From NCBI RefSeq assembly GCF_016599145.1, contig NZ_JAENKO010000032.1, positions 1-52,684 of the forward strand: DNA of 52,684 nucleotides. The letters run 5' to 3'. This stretch comes from Tomitella cavernea. GTDB lineage: Bacteria; Actinomycetota; Actinomycetes; Mycobacteriales; Mycobacteriaceae. Numbering within the stretch: the stretch's first letter is position 1; each line of letters opens with the position of its first letter. Below, in pieces: positions 17,479-26,385 of the stretch. Below the pieces are notes generated by a model that did not search any database, had not been told where the DNA came from, and saw only the letters and a program-made list of their open reading frames with translations. A program made the position numbers and the translations under genes.

Positions 17479-18074
17479 CGCGGATCGAGCTGCTTGTACT
17501 TGTCCAGCGTCCGGGTGGTGTCGGCATCGGCCGGACGAGGCTCGGCCAGCTGCCGTAGAAGTTGGGACGCCACTGAGTCCGTGCCGGATGGAGACGCGTA
17601 ATACGCGTCAACGCCTGCGAGGGCCCGTCCTGCCCACCCGATGCCGAACCGATAGGCCAAGGCGGCCACGCCGAGGAAGTCACGCGTCTGGTTCCGCTTG
17701 ACCACGAGATACGCCTTGATTCGGAGCGTTTCCTCCCGAGTCGGCACGACGAGCCGGGCCTCGCCGACGTGGGCGACCTCTGTTTCCAAGGGACGCTCGC
17801 GGATCAACTGCCGCACTCCGGCTTCGCACTCTCCGAGCTCGCCGAGGATGATCTTCCCGGGCACCGCACGATTGAGCACCCACTCCGGATCCGATTCAAG
17901 GGCTTCCAGTACCTCGTCGAAACTGTCATGAAAGTCCCGCAGAACATGATCATGATCGGTGGAAAGCCGATGCTCTGAGTGATGTGCCGCCGCACTGCCG
18001 CCGACGAGCACAGCATCCGGAACAAGCCGCTGCAGCCGCGCCGCCGAACGCAATACATCGTCAAGATCAACCAC
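17346..18074 (-). CDS. Nucleotidyltransferase-fold protein, AbiEii-like putative toxin
   Basis: 242 aa from GTG 18074, without a clear ribosome binding site. The NTase signature is present: LVGGSAAAHHSEHRLSTDHD, that is GGS followed by an Asp-X-Asp pair (about residues 25-42). The conserved Lys/Arg/Asp stretch is PTREETLRIKAYLVVKRNQTRDFLGVAAL. AbiEii-type proteins transfer nucleotides to RNA targets such as tRNA 3' ends and act as toxins. The last about 25 residues (after ILEPCDSG) are Ser/Arg-rich and overlap the HTH gene, suggesting an altered C-terminus. A 10-bp palindrome sits 13 bp upstream. Confidence 0.78.
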   Translation of the reverse strand: MVDLDDVLRSAARLQRLVPDAVLVGGSAAAHHSEHRLSTDHDHVLRDFHDSFDEVLEALESDPEWVLNRAVPGKIILGELGECEAGVRQLIRERPLETEVAHVGEARLVVPTREETLRIKAYLVVKRNQTRDFLGVAALAYRFGIGWAGRALAGVDAYYASPSGTDSVASQLLRQLAEPRPADADTTRTLDKYKQLDPRWHSWQRVVNVCRAVADAILEPCDSGISTSRPTTRSRSGGSRAW

Positions 18075-18086
18075 GAACCAATATTC

Positions 18087-18096
18087 TCAGATCTGA
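18087..18096. promoter_or_regulatory. Palindrome upstream of the nucleotidyltransferase/HTH pair
   Basis: TCAGATCTGA is a perfect 10-bp palindrome between the divergent starts at 18074 and 18202, in AT-rich sequence. It is a candidate operator for the HTH partner. Confidence 0.35.
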
Positions 18097-18201
18097 TACC
18101 CCGTGGAGCCCTCATCGCCCGACGTTCCGACCCGGAAGTCGCTACTCTGCGGCGGTAACTCGTGTCGTGGCCGACGCGTCACGCCCTTCGAAAGGACCGC
18201 T

Positions 18202-18339
18202 ATGACACCGCCCCGCGCCCACGGCACGCTCACGACCGTGGACCGCCGGCCGCAGAGCTTCGAACCGGTGGCACGCGACGGTGGCAGCCGGCTCGTGTTC
18301 ACCCCCGTCATCGATGACCTTCCCGGAGGTGCACGCTGA
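18202..18339 (+). CDS. Small ORF coupled to the beta-propeller gene (45 aa)
   Basis: ATG 18202 with GAAAGGA upstream encodes 45 residues without Cys or hydrophobic runs, ending PVIDDLPGGAR. Its stop TGA shares a base with the ATG of the next gene (TGATG), a typical coupling arrangement, and the next gene's GGAGG lies inside this ORF. I do not recognise the peptide. It could be a real small protein or a leader that controls translation of the propeller protein. Confidence 0.5.
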   Translation: MTPPRAHGTLTTVDRRPQSFEPVARDGGSRLVFTPVIDDLPGGAR

Positions 18340-19325
18340 TGCCCGCACGCGGCTTCCATCGGAGTGCGGCACGGGCCGTCGGAGTCTCCGCGCTGGCGAC
18401 AGCCCTGATGGCGGGAACCGTGACGTCGGTGGCGTCGGCCGCCCCGCAAGCTCCGCAGCCCGCAACATCGCCGTTCTGCGCACCCGCGACCGCATCCGTA
18501 CTCGTCGGGCACCGCGTTCCCCTGCTCGATTGGACCGAGAACCTCGCGTACGACGACGCGGGGAACCTGTGGGTGTCGCGCATGGCATCGGGTGCGGTCG
18601 AGCGCTTCGACGCCGACGGCGAACGGACGGCCACCGTGCCCGTCGACATGCCCGGCGCTGTCCGTCGGGGCCCGGACGGGATGATGTACGTCCTAGCCGG
18701 GAACAATCCGATCGGCATGATCCCCGACCTGCGGCAGGGCCGGATCTTACGCTTCGACCCCGACGTCGCCGATCCCGTCGCGAAGGAGTTCGCGCGCGGA
18801 TTCGGAATGCCGAACGGCCTCGACTTCGATGCCGACGGCAACGCCTACCTCGCGGACACCGCGGGGTCGGTCGTCAAGGTTCGCCCGGACGGGACCGTCG
18901 ACACACAGTGGAGCAGCCGCGCGCCAAAGAACTTTCAGCTCGATCGAGGCGTCAATGTGGGCGGGTTCGACGGGCTCGTCGTGACCGACGGCGCTGTATA
19001 CGTTTCGCTGATCCAGAGCGTGTCGGGCCGAATACTGCGCATTCCCTTGGATGATCCCGGCGGTGCCACGGTGGCCGCCGACCTGACTGTGGCGGGTATT
19101 CCGCTGTTGCCGGACGACATGGCGGCCGCGCCCGACGGCACCCTGTATGTGGCCACGGCCTCCGGCCGGCTGGTCCACGTGGATCCGGCGTCCGGCGAGC
19201 ATTGCAGCGTGCTGTCGGGCCAGCCGATGACGGCCGTGTCGTTCATGCCCGGCTCGGACAGCGACCTGGCGGTGAGTACTGAGCTCGGCGATGTGCTGCA
19301 CGTGCGTCTCGGCGAAGCGGGCTGA
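18339..19325 (+). CDS. Secreted beta-propeller protein, ScyD/SMP-30-like
   Basis: 328 aa. ATG 18339 has GGAGG at 9 nt. A Sec signal peptide (AVGVSALATALMAGTVTSVASA|AP) is followed by repeated propeller blades with NLWVSRMASGAVERFDADG, GMPNGLDFDADGNAYLADT, VVKVRPDGTVDT and APDGTLYVATASGRLVHV. This NHL/SMP-30-like repeat pattern is that of ScyD/ScyE-family proteins and lactonase-like propellers. Exported; substrate or partner unknown. Probably cotranscribed with the 45-aa ORF and divergent from the nucleotidyltransferase pair. Confidence 0.8.
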   Translation: MPARGFHRSAARAVGVSALATALMAGTVTSVASAAPQAPQPATSPFCAPATASVLVGHRVPLLDWTENLAYDDAGNLWVSRMASGAVERFDADGERTATVPVDMPGAVRRGPDGMMYVLAGNNPIGMIPDLRQGRILRFDPDVADPVAKEFARGFGMPNGLDFDADGNAYLADTAGSVVKVRPDGTVDTQWSSRAPKNFQLDRGVNVGGFDGLVVTDGAVYVSLIQSVSGRILRIPLDDPGGATVAADLTVAGIPLLPDDMAAAPDGTLYVATASGRLVHVDPASGEHCSVLSGQPMTAVSFMPGSDSDLAVSTELGDVLHVRLGEAG

Positions 19326-19370
19326 TCGGTCTGATCGGGTGCAGCACCGCCGGGCCCGCGCCACATTCCG

Positions 19371-20030
19371 CTACCCCGGTTTCCTTGCGACGAGCCGCTC
19401 CACCACCCCGAGCTTGAACCGGTCCGCCCTTTCCACAACGAATCCCGCGGCGAGCGTGTTGTCGTGCGGCCGGCGGCGGAAGTGCTCCCCGCCCATCGGA
19501 ATCGAGAACGTCTCCAGCAGTCTCTGCACCCCGCGGGCGATGCGGGACGTACTCGCGACGTGGTCCACGAGGATGAGCCGCCCTCCCGGACGCATTACCC
19601 TGTGCATCTCGGCGACGGCCCGGTCGATGTCCGGGATCGCGCACAGCCCGAACGTGCACACCACCGTGTCGAACGTTCCGTCGTCGAAGGGCAGCGCGTG
19701 CGCATCGGCCTGGCGCAGCGTGACCTCGCGGCCCAGCGACGCGGCCCTGCCGCGGGCCTGCGCCAGCATCTCCTCGCTGAGGTCGATGCCGGTCAGCACG
19801 GCGTCCTCCGGGTAGAGGGGCAGGTTGAGGCCCGTGCCCACCGCCACCTCGAGCACCTCGCCGGACGCCTGCCTGCAGGCCCACTGCCGCGAGTCGCCGA
19901 ACACCCAGCGGTCCATTTGCTGCATCGGTTGGTCGTAGTGGCCGGAGTGTTTGTCCCAGTACTTGTGCCACCGTTCCGCGCGGGGGTCGGCGGGCGACGG
20001 ACCGGGTGAAGGCGCGCGCGAGCTCGTCAT
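19371..20030 (-). CDS. Class I SAM-dependent methyltransferase (UbiE/arsenite-type fold)
   Basis: 219 aa from ATG 20030; the frame is open to 20126 and no start has a strong ribosome binding site (GTG 20075 would overlap the preceding gene). Motif I is VLEVAVGTGLNLPLYPED, followed by GIDLSEEMLAQARGRA (acidic Asp for SAM ribose), LRQADAHALPFDDGTFD and the post-motif FGLCAIPDIDRAVAEMHRVMRPGGRLILVDHV. This is the Methyltransf_11/25 pattern; substrate not predictable. It follows the FAD monooxygenase on the same strand by 31 bp, so the two probably act on one small molecule. Confidence 0.85.
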   Translation of the reverse strand: MTSSRAPSPGPSPADPRAERWHKYWDKHSGHYDQPMQQMDRWVFGDSRQWACRQASGEVLEVAVGTGLNLPLYPEDAVLTGIDLSEEMLAQARGRAASLGREVTLRQADAHALPFDDGTFDTVVCTFGLCAIPDIDRAVAEMHRVMRPGGRLILVDHVASTSRIARGVQRLLETFSIPMGGEHFRRRPHDNTLAAGFVVERADRFKLGVVERLVARKPG

Positions 20031-20061
20031 GGTGCCAGCCAACCACGCCGACGTGCCTGAG

Positions 20062-21210
20062 TCATCGGGATTCACCCGGAAAAACCTGCTGCGGTTCCTG
20101 CCATCGCGCCACGCGTGCCGACGCACGCACCGCCGCGCCCGGCGGCATCGCGCGCATCAGCACGTCCCGCGCGGCGACGGCGACCGGGGATGACGCCTGC
20201 GCAAGTCGCCCGGCGAGACGCGAACCCCGCCAGAGCTTTCGGGCCCGCCGTCGTCGCAGCCGGTCGTACTCGTTCAGCGCCGCATCGAGCGGGCCCGCGC
20301 CGCGCAGCAGCAGCGCCAGCGTCGCGGCGTCCTCGATGGCCTGCCCGGCGCCCTGACCCAGGTCCGGGGTCATCGCGTGGGCGGCGTCGCCGAGCAGCAC
20401 TCCCCGCCCCGCGACGCAACTCGGCGGCAGCGCAGCAAGGTCGTAGATGTCGTGCCGGAGCAACCCGGACGCCGGTGTGGCGTCGAGCAGTGCGGGGATC
20501 GGAGCATGCCAGCCGCCGAAGCGTTGGCGCAGCACTGCGGGTTCGTCGCCGAAGTCCGTGCCTTCCGTGGCGGTGAGCACGGCAAACCAGTAGAAGCGGT
20601 CGTCCGGCAGGGGCACGATCCCGAACCGGGCGCCCGCGCCCCACGTCTCCCCCGCCTCGACCGCGAAGTGCCTGCGCGACGTCGTGACCCCGCGCCAGGC
20701 GGTGTATCCGGCGTAGCGCACCCCGCGGTCGAGGCCCCACGCGCCGCGCGCCGCGCTGCGCACGCCGTCCGCGGCGACCACCAGGTCGAAGCGTGCGGAC
20801 GTTCCGTCCACCGTGACGACGGGTTCGCCGCCGGGGTGCGCCCGCGCCGTGCACCCCGCGCGCACCGTTCCCTCTGCGAGGTGCCCGAGGAGCGCGGAGT
20901 GCAGCTCCGCGCGGTGCAGGCTGCGCACCGCCGGACCCGATCCCGGCGGCACCGAGACGAGCCAGCGTCCCGACGGGCGGCGCTGCCCGGACCGCATCCG
21001 GCCCAGCGGGTCGGCACCGACGGCGCGGACTGTGTCGCCCAGTCCGATCGCGTCGAGCGCGGCGAACGCGTTGGCGAACAGAGTCAGCCCGGCGCCGATC
21101 GCACCGGGGGCATCACGGCGCTCGAAGACAGTGACGTCGTGGCCGTCGGCCTGCAGTCCGGCCGCGGCGACGAGCCCGCCGATGCCGGCGCCGATGATTC
21201 CGATGCGCAT
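20062..21210 (-). CDS. FAD-dependent aromatic-type monooxygenase
   Basis: 382 aa. Rossmann GIIGAGIGGLVAAAGLQADGHDVTVFER at the N-terminus binds the FAD ADP moiety. The second FAD motif VLLGDAAHAMTPDLGQGAGQAIEDA lies near residue 280, with DLVVAADGVRS in between. This is the FAD_binding_3 (class A flavoprotein hydroxylase) layout, using NAD(P)H to hydroxylate or epoxidise small, often aromatic, compounds. Upstream partner of the methyltransferase in a two-gene unit. Substrate unknown. Confidence 0.87.
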   Translation of the reverse strand: MRIGIIGAGIGGLVAAAGLQADGHDVTVFERRDAPGAIGAGLTLFANAFAALDAIGLGDTVRAVGADPLGRMRSGQRRPSGRWLVSVPPGSGPAVRSLHRAELHSALLGHLAEGTVRAGCTARAHPGGEPVVTVDGTSARFDLVVAADGVRSAARGAWGLDRGVRYAGYTAWRGVTTSRRHFAVEAGETWGAGARFGIVPLPDDRFYWFAVLTATEGTDFGDEPAVLRQRFGGWHAPIPALLDATPASGLLRHDIYDLAALPPSCVAGRGVLLGDAAHAMTPDLGQGAGQAIEDAATLALLLRGAGPLDAALNEYDRLRRRRARKLWRGSRLAGRLAQASSPVAVAARDVLMRAMPPGAAVRASARVARWQEPQQVFPGESR

Positions 21211-21311
21211 GGGAACCAGTGTGGCCGACGGGGCGCGCCGGACGGTCGGATACCGGACGGCTGCAGCCTGGGCTGGCCAGATGGCCTCGGTGGCATCAGT
21301 ATTCTGACGAC

Positions 21312-21506
21312 GTGACTACGATCGCCGGCACCGTTGCGGAGCTGATGAACAGCGCCGCGCTGGTGCGTGCATGCAACTGATGGGGTGTCGATCGCCTGCG
21401 AGTCTTCGGGTCGACGGCCCGAAGCACCTCAAATCCGGAAACCAGCGATGTGGACTTCCTCGCGGAGTTGCGGCCGGACGTCGAGGACGTTTTCGCCTCG
21501 TGCTGA
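21312..21506 (+). pseudogene. Remnant of MntA-type minimal nucleotidyltransferase (antitoxin of HepT)
   Basis: From GTG 21312 the frame reads MTTIAGTVAELMN..., hits an in-frame TGA at 21378, then continues WGVDRLRVFGSTARSTSN and SDVDFLAELRPD before a stop at 21504. GSTAR followed by SDVDF is the minimal nucleotidyltransferase (MNT) signature. MntA proteins AMPylate and silence HepT toxins. Only about half the usual length is left, so the gene has a nonsense codon and a 3' deletion. Confidence 0.72.
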
Positions 21507-21510
21507 AGTC

Positions 21511-21720
21511 TCGACAGCCGGACGGATCTCCGATCGCCACCGCATAATGGGGATGCGCAACGTGTTAATCCACGGTTATGCCACGATCGACGACGAAGTC
21601 GTCTGGCGTGCGGCCACCGAGCGTGTCCCTGCACTCCGACGCATCTTCAAGAACATGCTCGACCATCGCGGCATTGATGGTTCCGCAGGACCTCATCCCA
21701 CTCCGCCGGCGACCGGTTGA
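21511..21720 (+). pseudogene. C-terminal remnant of a HepT-like toxin (DUF86)
   Basis: The frame contains RHRIMGMRNVLIHGYATI and DDEVVWRAATERVPALRRIF. RNVLIHGY is the Rx4HxY ribonuclease motif of HepT toxins. The N-terminal half is missing: homology starts around 21532, only about 30 bp after the MntA remnant ends. The two halves thus appear joined by an internal deletion. The frame runs on into unrelated residues before a stop at 21718. Confidence 0.68.
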
Positions 21721-21972
21721 TCAGGCTTTTCGCGATGCTATGGATTGCGGAAGGAATCGCGTCGCCGGCCGACCGGGACGTTCATCGAGGCGATGCCGTC
21801 GACCAGCGGCAACGTCGGACGCGGCGCGAACCGCATTCTTTCCGCAATCTCGAGCCTGCCGGAGAGCCCCCCAACGCCCCGGCCAGGATGCCGCCTGTCC
21901 TCAATGCCGCGCCCCGGAACTGTCGCCTACGATGATCGCCAGACCTTCCGCCACCCCGCAAAGGACTCGACG
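21721..21972. other. Intergenic region after the MntA/HepT remnant
   Basis: About 250 bp. Overlapping ORFs here have no domain signs. It contains the leader of the gene at 21973; nothing else recognised. Confidence 0.4.
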
Positions 21973-23214
21973 ATGACCGCACTCGCCGACGCCGTCCTGC
22001 CGCTGATCCGCACGCGCAAAGAGCTGTACCGCCTCGGTGCCGCCAATGCGCACGGCAGGCAGATGCACGAAGCCGTCGACCTGCTCGAAGACGCGGCGGC
22101 GCCAGCGAAAGAATCCACCGGCCCCGCGGACGTGTACGACGTGACGACGCGCGCCGTGGCGAGCGCGCTGAAGGTCATCGCGCGGGCCGACGACTCGTCG
22201 GGGATCATCGGCGACGCCTGTCGCCGGCTGCTGCGGCTGCATCCCCGCGCCGCCGCGGCCGCGCATGTGCCGCCCACGAAGGTGGTGGACTGGATGATCG
22301 CGTTCCAGTTCCACAACGATGTCGACTTCTTCACCATCGACCCGGTCGCCTACGCCCCGGCGCTGGGACCCGACGGCGTCGCCGCCTACCGGGCACGCCT
22401 GGCCGACATCGAACGTGACCTGCCGCCGGAGCCCACCCCCATCGCCGACCGGCTGTACCTGCTCCCGCACGAACGCTTCGTCCTCGAACAGAACGCGCAG
22501 CGTCTCGCCGTACTGGACCGCGATGTCGACGCGATCATCGCCACCCATGCCAAGGATTGCAAAGTGGCGGCATGGCTGATCGACACCGCGAAGGCCTTCG
22601 AGGAAATCGACCGCACCGACCTCGCGATCGAATGGGCGCGCGAGGCCACGCGATTCGGTGGGGGCCCGCAGTCGCAGCGCGCGGCCGATTACTGGAGCAG
22701 GCTGGTCGATCGGCACCGCCCGGACGAGGCCGTCGATGTGCGCCTCGAGGTATTCCGACGGTGGCCCTCGTCATCGACCGGGCGCGGGTTGTACGAGGCC
22801 TCCGGCGTCGGCTGGCCCCACTATCGCGACGAGGTGACCGCCGCGCTGGCGGCGAGACCCCGTGAGGCTGTGCTGTTCGCGCTGCTGACCCTGGAGGATC
22901 CGCGCGAGGCCTGGCGCCTGGCGCACGACCTCGGGCTGCAGGATGCGGACGTGTGGGACAGGCTCGTCACCGAGTACGCCGCCATCGACCCGGCTGCAGT
23001 GCTCCCCGTCCACGCCGACATCGTCCGCATGACGCTTCAGGAGACCGGCGCCCCGCACTATAGACGTGCCGCACGGCGCTTGAAGACGATGCGCACGCTC
23101 GCGGCCAAAGCGGATAAGACCGCCGAGGTCGACGCGCTGATCGCGGAACTGCGCCAGGAGAACAGACGGCGGCCGCGTCTCGGCGAGATCTTCGACAAGG
23201 CCCGCCTGCCCTGA
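21973..23214 (+). CDS. DUF6880-like helical-repeat protein
   Basis: 413 aa from ATG 21973, with AAAGGA 7 nt upstream; the frame opens earlier but the N-terminal extension is low-complexity. The protein is almost all helical with repeat-like segments (VTTRAVASALKVIARADDS, DTAKAFEEIDRTDLAIEWAREATRF, RAARRLKTMRTLAAKADKTAEVDALIAEL) resembling TPR-like solenoids. It fits the family of actinobacterial DUF6880 proteins that often accompany SWIM zinc-finger proteins; no such partner is visible. No catalytic motif. Function unknown. Confidence 0.7.
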   Translation: MTALADAVLPLIRTRKELYRLGAANAHGRQMHEAVDLLEDAAAPAKESTGPADVYDVTTRAVASALKVIARADDSSGIIGDACRRLLRLHPRAAAAAHVPPTKVVDWMIAFQFHNDVDFFTIDPVAYAPALGPDGVAAYRARLADIERDLPPEPTPIADRLYLLPHERFVLEQNAQRLAVLDRDVDAIIATHAKDCKVAAWLIDTAKAFEEIDRTDLAIEWAREATRFGGGPQSQRAADYWSRLVDRHRPDEAVDVRLEVFRRWPSSSTGRGLYEASGVGWPHYRDEVTAALAARPREAVLFALLTLEDPREAWRLAHDLGLQDADVWDRLVTEYAAIDPAAVLPVHADIVRMTLQETGAPHYRRAARRLKTMRTLAAKADKTAEVDALIAELRQENRRRPRLGEIFDKARLP

Positions 23215-23244
23215 GCGGAGGTCGGGATCCCAATTGGACCGAGA

Positions 23245-24510
23245 CTACTTGCGCCGGTCGACCCGCCCCCATGACTCCGCATACGACGGGGCTTCCGGCC
23301 GGCTTACGCCCTCCTTGCGCCACATCCGCTTCGCCTTCCCCTTCAGCGCCTCGTTGCAGTCCGCTGAGCAAACGTAGCGTTCCGCGAAGAGCCAGTATGC
23401 GTCGGCGACCGGCGATGAACATCTGATGCAGGCCGTGCCGGTGGTTGCGCGTCCGTCTGGATGCCGCAGCGCCGCACGGAGCCAAGAGTTGTAGTCCATG
23501 GTCGAATCCAACACGCGCGCCTGCTCGATGACGTAACCCGGCAACCACCCGCTGTTGGCGGCTGCGCGCCGTTCCCTCGTCGCCCGTTCAATCTCATCCC
23601 GCCCGACATCGATCCGACTCAGGAGCTCTGCCTCTGTAAGGATCTCCAGGCTCTGCCCCGCCTCGGCATACCTGCGTGCCTTCTCAAGTTTCCGCGAAAG
23701 CTCCATGCCGGGCCGGAGTCTGCTCGGGTCGAAATCACCTGCCACCAGCAGCGTGGTCGTTTTGGTCACCGACTTGTGGACCTCGGCGCCCGCCTCGGTT
23801 ACCAAGGAGATGGCTTCGGCGCGCTTGAGCGTCCCGAGAGTTCCGGTGAATACGATCCTTTCGCCGGTAAGTACCTTGCTTTCGACAAGAGCGCTGTAAT
23901 CCTGCTGCGTACCAGCGTTCGTGCTTCTCGGTGGCGTCGGCGGTGTGCGCTTCGACAGCCCCGCGAGCGATACTTCGCCGGATTGTGCTCCGAGCGCCAT
24001 GACCAAGCGCGCCGCTTGTACAGCGTCGGCTTCCGCCTCGTGGTGGGCGAACTCGGATAGCTTCAGGTAGCGACTGACGACATCGAGCCTGTACGAAGCG
24101 AGCGTCAGTAGTGATTTCGACATCGCGAGCGTGCAGTACCAGGGATTCTCCGGCCAATCGATCTCCGCCAGGCTGCATGATTTCTCGAGCACCGAACGGT
24201 CGAACGCCACGTTGTGCGCGACCAGGTCGTCGTCGCCTACGAACGTCATGATCTGCGGGAACACGTCAACCCACTGAAGGGCGTCGGACACCGCATCGGA
24301 CGTGATCCCGTGGATCGCCACGTTTCGGGGAAGAAATGAGTCATGGCCTGACGGCGGCGCGATCAGGAGCGAGGCCGTATCGACGACCTCGCCGTCACGA
24401 ACTTTGGCCAGCCCCACGGAACAGGCTGACGCTCGGCTGCCATTGGCCGTCTCGAAGTCGATCGCAGTGAACGACAGACCCGGAACGTGTGCTTTCGGCA
24501 GTACGGTCAT
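23245..24510 (-). CDS. DEDDh 3'-5' exonuclease with BRCT domain
   Basis: 421 aa from ATG 24510, with GGAGG 8 nt upstream. Exonuclease motifs occur in order: Exo I AIDFETAN (Asp, Glu), Exo II HNVAFDRSV (Asp) and Exo III HHEAEADA (His, Asp), over about residues 13-180, as in PolIII epsilon/DnaQ. A BRCT domain (GERIVFTGTLGTLKRAEAI to TTTLLVAG) follows at about 215-300. The C-terminal part has a Zn-ribbon-like CIRC...CSADC arrangement. Likely a DNA-repair or processing exonuclease whose BRCT domain binds a phosphorylated or DNA partner. Alone on its strand. Confidence 0.85.
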   Translation of the reverse strand: MTVLPKAHVPGLSFTAIDFETANGSRASACSVGLAKVRDGEVVDTASLLIAPPSGHDSFLPRNVAIHGITSDAVSDALQWVDVFPQIMTFVGDDDLVAHNVAFDRSVLEKSCSLAEIDWPENPWYCTLAMSKSLLTLASYRLDVVSRYLKLSEFAHHEAEADAVQAARLVMALGAQSGEVSLAGLSKRTPPTPPRSTNAGTQQDYSALVESKVLTGERIVFTGTLGTLKRAEAISLVTEAGAEVHKSVTKTTTLLVAGDFDPSRLRPGMELSRKLEKARRYAEAGQSLEILTEAELLSRIDVGRDEIERATRERRAAANSGWLPGYVIEQARVLDSTMDYNSWLRAALRHPDGRATTGTACIRCSSPVADAYWLFAERYVCSADCNEALKGKAKRMWRKEGVSRPEAPSYAESWGRVDRRK

Positions 24511-24689
24511 TGCACCGGCCTCCACTCCCGAAGTCGATCCCGTTGTCCGGCAGGTACTCCAGCGATGGGCCCAAATTTCTTACTCATGAGGACGATGATG
24601 CCAAAGGGGTAGGACAAATGGCACAGACCAGACGCCGCATGGACTCAACGGGAGAATGCCCGACGGGAGGGAGCGCGCACCACGCCGCG

Positions 24690-26231
24690 TCACCCCGCCG
24701 TGAGCAGCACGGCGCCCGGCCGGCCGAAGCGCACCGCATAACCCCCGTCCTCGGCCAGCACGGGCTCGGATCCGGGGGCGAACGACCCGTCCGCCGCGAC
24801 CGTCGTGCCCGCGTACGTCGCCTCGCCGACGGTGTCGACCGACTCGCCGTCGAGCCGCTGCATCGTCGCCCCACCACCTGGCCCGCCGTCGATGGTCACG
24901 CGCACGGTGCCGTCGAAGCCGCGGTCCATGTCGTCGACGATCACCCGCACCGCCCCGTCCGGCATGCGCACCGCGAAGGCGGACACGTGCGCGGCGCCGT
25001 CCACCGTCACCGGAAGCACGGCTCCGCCGGCCATCCTGCCCACCATGTATGCCCCGTAGTAGTTGGGGTTTACGCGCGCGGTGCCGGAGTCGGCGGCGGC
25101 CGGGTCGGCGAAGCAGATCATCGAATAGCTCGTGCAGTCGTCGATGTGGTCGTGCAGGTTGATCCCGGCCACGCCCTCGCGGGCGGCGGTCATCGCGTAG
25201 TCGATGGTCCACAGCGCGGCGCCGACCGTGTCCGTCACGCCGGGCCGGCCCTCCATGGCCACCGAGTTGGTCTCGGAGATGCGCGGCACCATCCCCGCGC
25301 CCTCCGCCTTGGCGACGAAGTACCGCAAAAACGCGGCCTGCTTGTCGGAGGTCTCGCGGGAGAGCAGCTTGTCCACCATCGGCAGCCCGCCCACCGCGTC
25401 GGAGAGTTCCTGCGGAAAGCCCATGCGCTCGGTGTTGACGAACGGGTAGTAGTGCTGGGTGAGCGCGGCGCCGGGCGCCCCGAACGCGGCGATGTAGGCG
25501 TCGAGCCACGGGTCCAACGCTGCCGGCAGTAGCGGGTCGATGACCGGGTTGCCCACTGCTCCTCCGGCCGTGTCCGGCCCGCTGATCCGGGTGCCCGGCG
25601 CCGCGGCCGCGATGGCGTCGCGGTAGGCGCGCGCGTCGGGGACGTACTGCTGCGGCAGGACGTACTGCGGCCGCTCCCCGCCGCCGAACAGCCCGACGAT
25701 GGGATAGACGTTCGGTTCGTTGCCGATCTGGATGGACCGCAGGCGGGGGCCGATCCGCTCGCGCGCCTGCCCCGCCTCGTCCGCGGCAGCGGCCGGGTCG
25801 CGGCGAGCCAGGTTGACGCCGAGGTCGACGGTGGTGTCGGTGGCCTCAGCGAGCGCGCCGAGACGGCTCAGGTCGTCCGGGGAGACGGCGGCGTCGGCCC
25901 AGGCGGGCGGCGGCGCCGACGGGTCGGGCTGCCAGGCGGTGTTGTCGACGGCGTTGGCGGAGAAGCGCAGGTTCCCGGCGCCGAGGTGCCCGATGAGCTC
26001 GTCGACGTTGCTGCGCTGCGGGTCGGTCCACGTGCGATGGAGCTGGTCCGCCTCGAAGGACAGCCCCAGGAAGTCTTCAGGGATGACGCGGCCGGGGGCG
26101 GTGGCGTCGACGTGCACGGTGACCGCGGCGGGAGTGTCCGCGGCGGCCGGCACCGCCATCGCCGGGCCCGCCGCCGTCAAGGCCACCGTGCCGATCGCCG
26201 TGATCGCCGCACCCCGGATTCCCGTACCCAT
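24690..26231 (-). CDS. Secreted GH79-like glycosidase (beta-glucuronidase/heparanase-related)
   Basis: 513 aa from ATG 26231 with GGGGAG 7 nt upstream. A Sec signal ends near AMAVPAAA. The GH-A clan TIM barrel has the acid/base Glu in IQIGNEPNVYP (about residue 170) and the nucleophile Glu in VPRISETNSVAM (about 308). The C-terminal beta domain (FAVRMPDGAVRVIVDDMDR) resembles the GH79 C-terminal domain. Family members cleave glucuronides or related linkages; the substrate is not deducible. Divergent from the alpha/beta hydrolase at 26386 and so sharing a 154-bp promoter region. Confidence 0.78.
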   Translation of the reverse strand: MGTGIRGAAITAIGTVALTAAGPAMAVPAAADTPAAVTVHVDATAPGRVIPEDFLGLSFEADQLHRTWTDPQRSNVDELIGHLGAGNLRFSANAVDNTAWQPDPSAPPPAWADAAVSPDDLSRLGALAEATDTTVDLGVNLARRDPAAAADEAGQARERIGPRLRSIQIGNEPNVYPIVGLFGGGERPQYVLPQQYVPDARAYRDAIAAAAPGTRISGPDTAGGAVGNPVIDPLLPAALDPWLDAYIAAFGAPGAALTQHYYPFVNTERMGFPQELSDAVGGLPMVDKLLSRETSDKQAAFLRYFVAKAEGAGMVPRISETNSVAMEGRPGVTDTVGAALWTIDYAMTAAREGVAGINLHDHIDDCTSYSMICFADPAAADSGTARVNPNYYGAYMVGRMAGGAVLPVTVDGAAHVSAFAVRMPDGAVRVIVDDMDRGFDGTVRVTIDGGPGGGATMQRLDGESVDTVGEATYAGTTVAADGSFAPGSEPVLAEDGGYAVRFGRPGAVLLTAG

Positions 26232-26385
26232 GTCCCACTCCCCTCGCCGCTTCCCGCACGGTACGAGGCGGGCGGCTGCTGCGCGGCGTTTTCGCGGGGT
26301 CGGGTGCCGGGCGGCGCGGTGCCGTGGCGTCGTGCGCTCGGACAACATCCGCATCCACTGCCCCGTCGGCGCCTATCGTGGGGGC

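Noticed and set aside
21745-21972. N-terminal extension of the gene at 21973
   Set aside because: Low-complexity residues without conservation signs, and the ATG at 21973 has its own AAAGGA site.
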